Shown here one piece after another: positions 60,028-64,000 of a DNA stretch of 64,000 nucleotides (position 1 is the first letter of the stretch; each line of letters starts with the position of its first letter). Source of the DNA: Johnsonella ignava ATCC 51276 (GTDB lineage: Bacteria; Bacillota; Clostridia; Lachnospirales; Lachnospiraceae); NCBI RefSeq assembly GCF_000235445.1, contig NZ_JH378834.1, positions 33,229-97,228 of the forward strand, written 5' to 3'. A program made the position numbers and the translations under genes. Below the pieces are notes generated by a model that saw only the letters and a list, made by a program, of their open reading frames with translations, searched no databases and was not told the DNA's origin.

Positions 60028-63000
60028 TTATGGCTCTATAGTAAGATCTTCAAATGTATCCGAATTGTTGGAATCCGTATCATTTCCACTGTAATGATAG
60101 ATTATATCCTTGTATCCTTCAACACTTATAGTTATCTCAACTGATGAAAGATCTACATCCACAGCTGATATTCTAATAGCTTTAGGTGAGTTGTAAGTGC
60201 TGTCGGTTATATAATTAAATTTATTTTTCATAGGAGCAAGTCTATCAAACCTCTCGGCACTGTATAATACACCGTTTACCGTTATCTTTGTCTTACTCTT
60301 ATCTTTCAAATAAGCCTCAAGCTCTTTTCTCTCAATATCGCCGAAACCTACCTCAAAATATTTACTATTTCCGGAGCCTACAACTTTAAAGCTGTTAACC
60401 TCATAGCCTCTCTCAAATGTAAATTTAAGGTCCTCGTAGCCTTCTTTTGTTATTAATATAATATTTGCACTCTGATTAAATCCGTCCGTACTTAAATAAA
60501 GTTTCTGTATATTATTATCTTCACCGATAACATAGGTCCTGGTTGAATTTCTGCCAAATCTTTCTGCTTTATTATATTCTACGTCATTTACTTTAAGTGT
60601 AAAATCTCCGTCCTTTATATAATTTGCTACATCATCAGAAGCAGCATCCTTAAACGCAACCTCAAATCTGTCAGGAGCAGGCATATAATAATCCTTTGCT
60701 AAAAACTTAAGACTTTCTATCTCAGGAGCTGATTTCTTTGCAGGCTGCTCAGGCTGTGCATTTTTATTTTCTATACTGAATGTAAGATCCTCATAACCCT
60801 CAATCTCTATTTTTACAGTATTTACAGGTTTTGTAAATGCAGTATCCGCAAGTACAAGATCTCTCATTATTCCCCTGCCTCCGGGTGCTTCAGCCATTTT
60901 ATAATAATTATCTCCATAATAGCCCGCTTTATACTCAGTATCATTTACAAATACTTTTTTATTATTTGTCTTAAAGTAATTGACTACCTCATTATCTTCG
61001 CCGTTAAATGTTACAAGATAATACTTTTCACGGCTTAAGATATTGCTTGTCAGTTTTACCTGTTTAACCTCGGGAGCTTTTTTCTTCTCAGGCTGCTTAG
61101 GAGTATCCGGTGTTTCACTGTCTGAAGTTCCGTTTGGATTTTCTACTTTAAATACAAGATCTTTATATCCGTCAGCAGTTACTTTTACGGTATTTACCGC
61201 CTTAGTAAATGAAGCCGCTTCAAGTTTAAGATTCCTGTATATAGCATATCCACCTTCTGCTTCAGCTATATTGTAAAAATTACTTCCGAAATTACCTTTT
61301 ATATACTCAGTATCATTTACAAATACTTTAAGATTTTTTGCTTTAAAATATGCTTCTACATCCTCATCGCTGCCTTCAAATTCTGCAATGTAATATGCTG
61401 CAAATACATCTGAGCGCTTAGTTGCTTTTTTAAATACAGGAGCATCTTTCTTTGTTTCCTGGTCCGGATTTTGCGGATTCTCAGGTTTTTGCGGCTCTTT
61501 TTCACCGTCCTTGCTTATATCAAAGCTTGCTGTTTTAAGAGCATAGCCTTCACCTGCTTTTACATAAACGGTATATTTTCCTTCTTTTTTAAACAATCCA
61601 CCCTGAAGTACAAGAGATCCGTCCTTTTTAATATAATTATCTTTTCCGCCAAGTGCACCTTCAGTTTCTGAAAGTACTCTTTTCTGAGTAAATTCGGGAC
61701 CGTCAAGTGTTACTTCATAAACAGCTTTTAAGTAAGAACCTTTTTTATCATCCTGTGTATCAGATGAAGCATTTATATACACATCCTGTCCTATATAATA
61801 TTTGTACTTATCATCAGAAGCCTTTGCTTTAGGATTTTGATTAAGTTCAAATCTTACATCCTCAAGAACATTTGTTATTGTAAGCTCTAAATTATTTACC
61901 TGATAACCCTGTGCCTCTATTCTCACCTTATGTTTGCCTATAAGCGGCGTATTATATGAATTAAATGCTGCCGGATATATAGTTAAGGTCTTTTTATCAT
62001 CACTTATGCTGTACTGCTTAAGGTAATCATCCGATCTGAGCGGAGCACTGTTTCCGTCTACTGTTATAGACTTTATTGCCGCTATATAATCAGGATCACT
62101 TGATTTAAGTACAAAATTTTCACCTTTTTTTACATTAGTTCCCTCAAGGGCAGGAGCTTCCTTACCTATCGCATCTCCCCTGTTTTTGAGTTCACCAAGC
62201 AGTCCGTCCTCAAGTACAGTTTTATATCTTACAGGATTATAGCTGCTGTCTGAACCGTTATTAGCTGAAATATAATCTGAAAATTTAACTTCAACTCCTT
62301 GGTGCCTGTTATCCTGTACATAATTAAGATACTTATCAAAATCATATAATTTATCAAGGTTTTCACCTGCAAGTACCGCAGGTTTATGATTTATAAGCCA
62401 TCTCCTTGCAACAGCCGTTGCATCCGGAAGTCCCGGTTTTATATCATTAAGAATAAGTGCATTTACAAGAAGATCATGGTTAAAAAGATAGTATCCGTTT
62501 ACAGGATTTACAAGACCTTCAGTACCTGCATCCAGACTATTTCCAGAGCTGCCTTTTTTTCTGGTTCTTGCACGCCCCGTAGCACCTGAAACTGCATCAA
62601 CTCCTGCATTTTTTATGATATCATTTACATTATAACCAACAGATGAAGTATCTCCCTGTGTAACCTCAACTTCTTTTTCTATAACACTGTAACCGTCTGC
62701 ATATATTGTTATCTTATAATTTCCAGCCTCATCAAGCAGAACCTTTTTTGTATTTTTGTCAGTACCATAAATATGGAATACATTTCCTATAAGAGACCAT
62801 TCCTTTATATTCTCAATGTCTTTTTTTACACCTGAGGGTTTTGTAAGAACAACTCTTGTTATAGGGTTCTTTATAGTATTTCCAAAAGTCCTTCCGCTGG
62901 AGCTTACTATATTAAAAAGTATATCCTCACCTGTCCTTGGACTTGATGTAGAACCCGAAAGCTGGAGATTATAGGTTTCACTGTCTACAAGATGCATAGG

Positions 63001-64000
63001 AACAGTTACTGTAGTATCTAAACCTTGAGCTTCTATGTTGAGGTAAAACCTTCCCCTTACAGCAAGATTTTTCTGAGGTAAGCTTATTTTAATAACCCCT
63101 GTAGTTCCATAATCTGAAGTTATAGTTTTTGAAAAATTCAGCTCATTATTTAATGGTCTATACTCATAATCAAGTACCTTTATATTGCTTACCTTATTAA
63201 ACCATTCTTTCTGCTGATTATTCTTAAGCGAGAATTTTATCTCTCCTGTACCGTTTCCAAGAGCGTCAATTTTGATATCAGGTGAATAGTACAGCAGCTC
63301 CTCACCGCCCATATTTTCCTTTTCTTCTTTTGTATCAAGTTCAAATGTTGTCCTTAGTGGTGCAGTCCTTATCTTTCCGTTTTTATCATAATTGTTAAGA
63401 TTGTAGTCAAATGTAGATATTGGACCATTTGAAAATACATACTTAGGTGCATTATTCGGATTTCCGGGTTCAGGCAAAGCTGCTGCCTCACCCTGTCCTA
63501 TAACAGCATTATCTTCAAGTCCGTCAGATTTTCTGACTACTTTTACTTTCTTGGGTTCTTTTACTGTGCTAAGCCACTTAACTATAGTACCCTGTGTATC
63601 TACATTTGTAACAGCCGAGCTTATATCGGTACCGTCCACATATATATTATAGTCTGAAGCTTTCCCCTGTGTAAAAGCTATTGACACATACCTTATCCAG
63701 CCAATCTCTCTTGTAATAACTTTTGTCGCATTTTTGTCAAGCAGCTGTGTTTCTTTATTATCCGGAACTGAAGGATTTTCTTTTCCATTATCCGGGTTTG
63801 ACGGTTTGTTTTGCTCCGGGTTTGACGGTTTATTTTGCTCCGGGTTTGACGGTTTGTTTTGCTCCGGGTTTGACGGTTTATTTTGCTCCGGGTTTAACGG
63901 TTTGTTCTGCTCCGGATTTAACGGTTTGTTTTGCTCCGGGTTTAACGGTTTGTTCTGCTCCGGATTTGACGGTTTGTTTTGCTCCGGGTTAACGGTTTGT
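60028..64000 (-). CDS. Large surface protein with Shr-HID (DUF1533)-like domains, 5' end outside the window
   Basis: At least 1300 residues; the N-terminus lies beyond the right edge. The visible part begins with 8-residue repeats (PSNPEQNK/PLNPEQNK), then KVITREIGWIRYVSIAFTQG. The ATG-like GTG at 63687 is internal, since the frame is open upstream. The C-terminal 450 residues hold four related domains of about 100 residues, each with a VFVNDTEY-like strand, a LxLxxxxFTKxVN stretch and a closing GYxDLxFxxE. These match DUF1533/Shr-HID repeats, a fold reported in the hemoglobin-interacting domain of streptococcal Shr. More divergent copies occur near 250-345, 560-640 and 650-760. No LPxTG or membrane anchor is seen at the C-terminus (FEDLTIEP). 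Heme-protein binding is inference only. Confidence 0.75.
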   Translation of the reverse strand, partial: QTVNPEQNKPSNPEQNKPLNPEQNKPLNPEQNKPLNPEQNKPSNPEQNKPSNPEQNKPSNPEQNKPSNPDNGKENPSVPDNKETQLLDKNATKVITREIGWIRYVSIAFTQGKASDYNIYVDGTDISSAVTNVDTQGTIVKWLSTVKEPKKVKVVRKSDGLEDNAVIGQGEAAALPEPGNPNNAPKYVFSNGPISTFDYNLNNYDKNGKIRTAPLRTTFELDTKEEKENMGGEELLYYSPDIKIDALGNGTGEIKFSLKNNQQKEWFNKVSNIKVLDYEYRPLNNELNFSKTITSDYGTTGVIKISLPQKNLAVRGRFYLNIEAQGLDTTVTVPMHLVDSETYNLQLSGSTSSPRTGEDILFNIVSSSGRTFGNTIKNPITRVVLTKPSGVKKDIENIKEWSLIGNVFHIYGTDKNTKKVLLDEAGNYKITIYADGYSVIEKEVEVTQGDTSSVGYNVNDIIKNAGVDAVSGATGRARTRKKGSSGNSLDAGTEGLVNPVNGYYLFNHDLLVNALILNDIKPGLPDATAVARRWLINHKPAVLAGENLDKLYDFDKYLNYVQDNRHQGVEVKFSDYISANNGSDSSYNPVRYKTVLEDGLLGELKNRGDAIGKEAPALEGTNVKKGENFVLKSSDPDYIAAIKSITVDGNSAPLRSDDYLKQYSISDDKKTLTIYPAAFNSYNTPLIGKHKVRIEAQGYQVNNLELTITNVLEDVRFELNQNPKAKASDDKYKYYIGQDVYINASSDTQDDKKGSYLKAVYEVTLDGPEFTQKRVLSETEGALGGKDNYIKKDGSLVLQGGLFKKEGKYTVYVKAGEGYALKTASFDISKDGEKEPQKPENPQNPDQETKKDAPVFKKATKRSDVFAAYYIAEFEGSDEDVEAYFKAKNLKVFVNDTEYIKGNFGSNFYNIAEAEGGYAIYRNLKLEAASFTKAVNTVKVTADGYKDLVFKVENPNGTSDSETPDTPKQPEKKKAPEVKQVKLTSNILSREKYYLVTFNGEDNEVVNYFKTNNKKVFVNDTEYKAGYYGDNYYKMAEAPGGRGIMRDLVLADTAFTKPVNTVKIEIEGYEDLTFSIENKNAQPEQPAKKSAPEIESLKFLAKDYYMPAPDRFEVAFKDAASDDVANYIKDGDFTLKVNDVEYNKAERFGRNSTRTYVIGEDNNIQKLYLSTDGFNQSANIILITKEGYEDLKFTFERGYEVNSFKVVGSGNSKYFEVGFGDIERKELEAYLKDKSKTKITVNGVLYSAERFDRLAPMKNKFNYITDSTYNSPKAIRISAVDVDLSSVEITISVEGYKDIIYHYSGNDTDSNNSDTFEDLTIEP
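63791..64000. repeat. 24-bp tandem repeats encoding PSNPEQNK
   Basis: Eight full 24-bp units run from 63791 to 63982, varying at a few positions (S/L, GAG/GAT-type changes). A ninth, incomplete unit begins at 63983 and lacks one T of its GGGTTT run compared with all others. The tract continues beyond the window. Confidence 0.9.

Noticed and set aside
63723..63992. Plus-strand ORF with FAPGLTV repeats
   Set aside because: It is the antisense shadow of the 24-bp repeats that encode PSNPEQNK on the minus strand.
63791..64000. CRISPR array
   Set aside because: The 24-bp units are directly adjacent with no unique spacers, keep one reading frame, and belong to a protein-coding gene.

Overview
The window is chromosomal DNA of a low-GC Gram-positive anaerobe, most likely a member of the Clostridia close to Lachnospiraceae (possibly an oral genus; this placement is inference). 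The basis is the AT-rich codon use, the cell-wall-binding-repeat proteins, the Tad locus with FHA/DUF5702 proteins, and a Stickland-type glycine reductase with a selenocysteine codon. About 50 real genes are visible. Most lie in long co-directional runs with short gaps or ATGA overlaps.

Layout. (1) Positions 1 to about 2.42 kb are the end of a Tn1549/CTn-type integrative conjugative element: PcfB (partial), a DnaC-like loader, a RepA-type initiator and a CD1845-family membrane protein. It is fused into the 3' part of the rRNA uracil methyltransferase gene rlmD/rumA. (2) 2.1-6.3 kb is an overlapping trio on the minus strand: rlmD hybrid, yhaM exoribonuclease, and an HtrA-like membrane protein with no catalytic residues. 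(3) 6.6-15.3 kb, plus strand: mutS2, a two-component system whose kinase is frameshifted in an A9 run, two secreted cell-wall-binding proteins, a glutathione peroxidase remnant, and murG. (4) 15.4-21.9 kb, minus strand: an iron/metallophore-type ABC importer (binding protein, permease, ATPase) followed by two exporter-fold ABC half-transporters. (5) 21.9-23.0 kb: rhomboid protease and HIT protein. (6) 23.2-33.75 kb: a complete Tad/Flp pilus locus with two prepilin peptidases, a Flp-like pilin too short for ordinary ORF calling, and a TadE-like protein with a cysteine-rich tail. (7) 34.0-44.4 kb: tRNA-Lys(CTT), trmB, an SH3 protein, a TIGR01906-type membrane protein, D-Ala-D-Ala carboxypeptidase, a DEDDh exonuclease, asnS and a YhaO/YhaN (SbcD/SbcC-like) pair. 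(8) 44.7-51.7 kb, minus strand: NlpC/P60 endopeptidase with PG-binding repeats, rsmA, tatD, a TraX-like membrane protein, metG and a lipoprotein. (9) 51.8-59.6 kb, minus strand: a glycine-catabolism block of a glycine riboswitch, grdX, grdE and selenocysteine grdB, preceded by a Na+/glycine-alanine symporter, with a CobW-type GTPase and a secondary-alcohol dehydrogenase further upstream. (10) 59.9-64.0 kb: a very large surface protein with Shr-HID (DUF1533)-like domains and an N-terminal octapeptide repeat tract that runs off the window.

The most notable points are the grdB UGA/SECIS and the glycine riboswitch in front of a reduced grd operon, the hybrid rlmD made by element insertion, the poly-A frameshift in the kinase, a small dispersed palindromic repeat family (about 9.2, 21.9 and 44.6 kb), the cysteine-rich TadE-like protein, and a small translationally coupled ORF in front of tadZ. 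All function calls rest on reading the sequence and on family knowledge; no database search was run.
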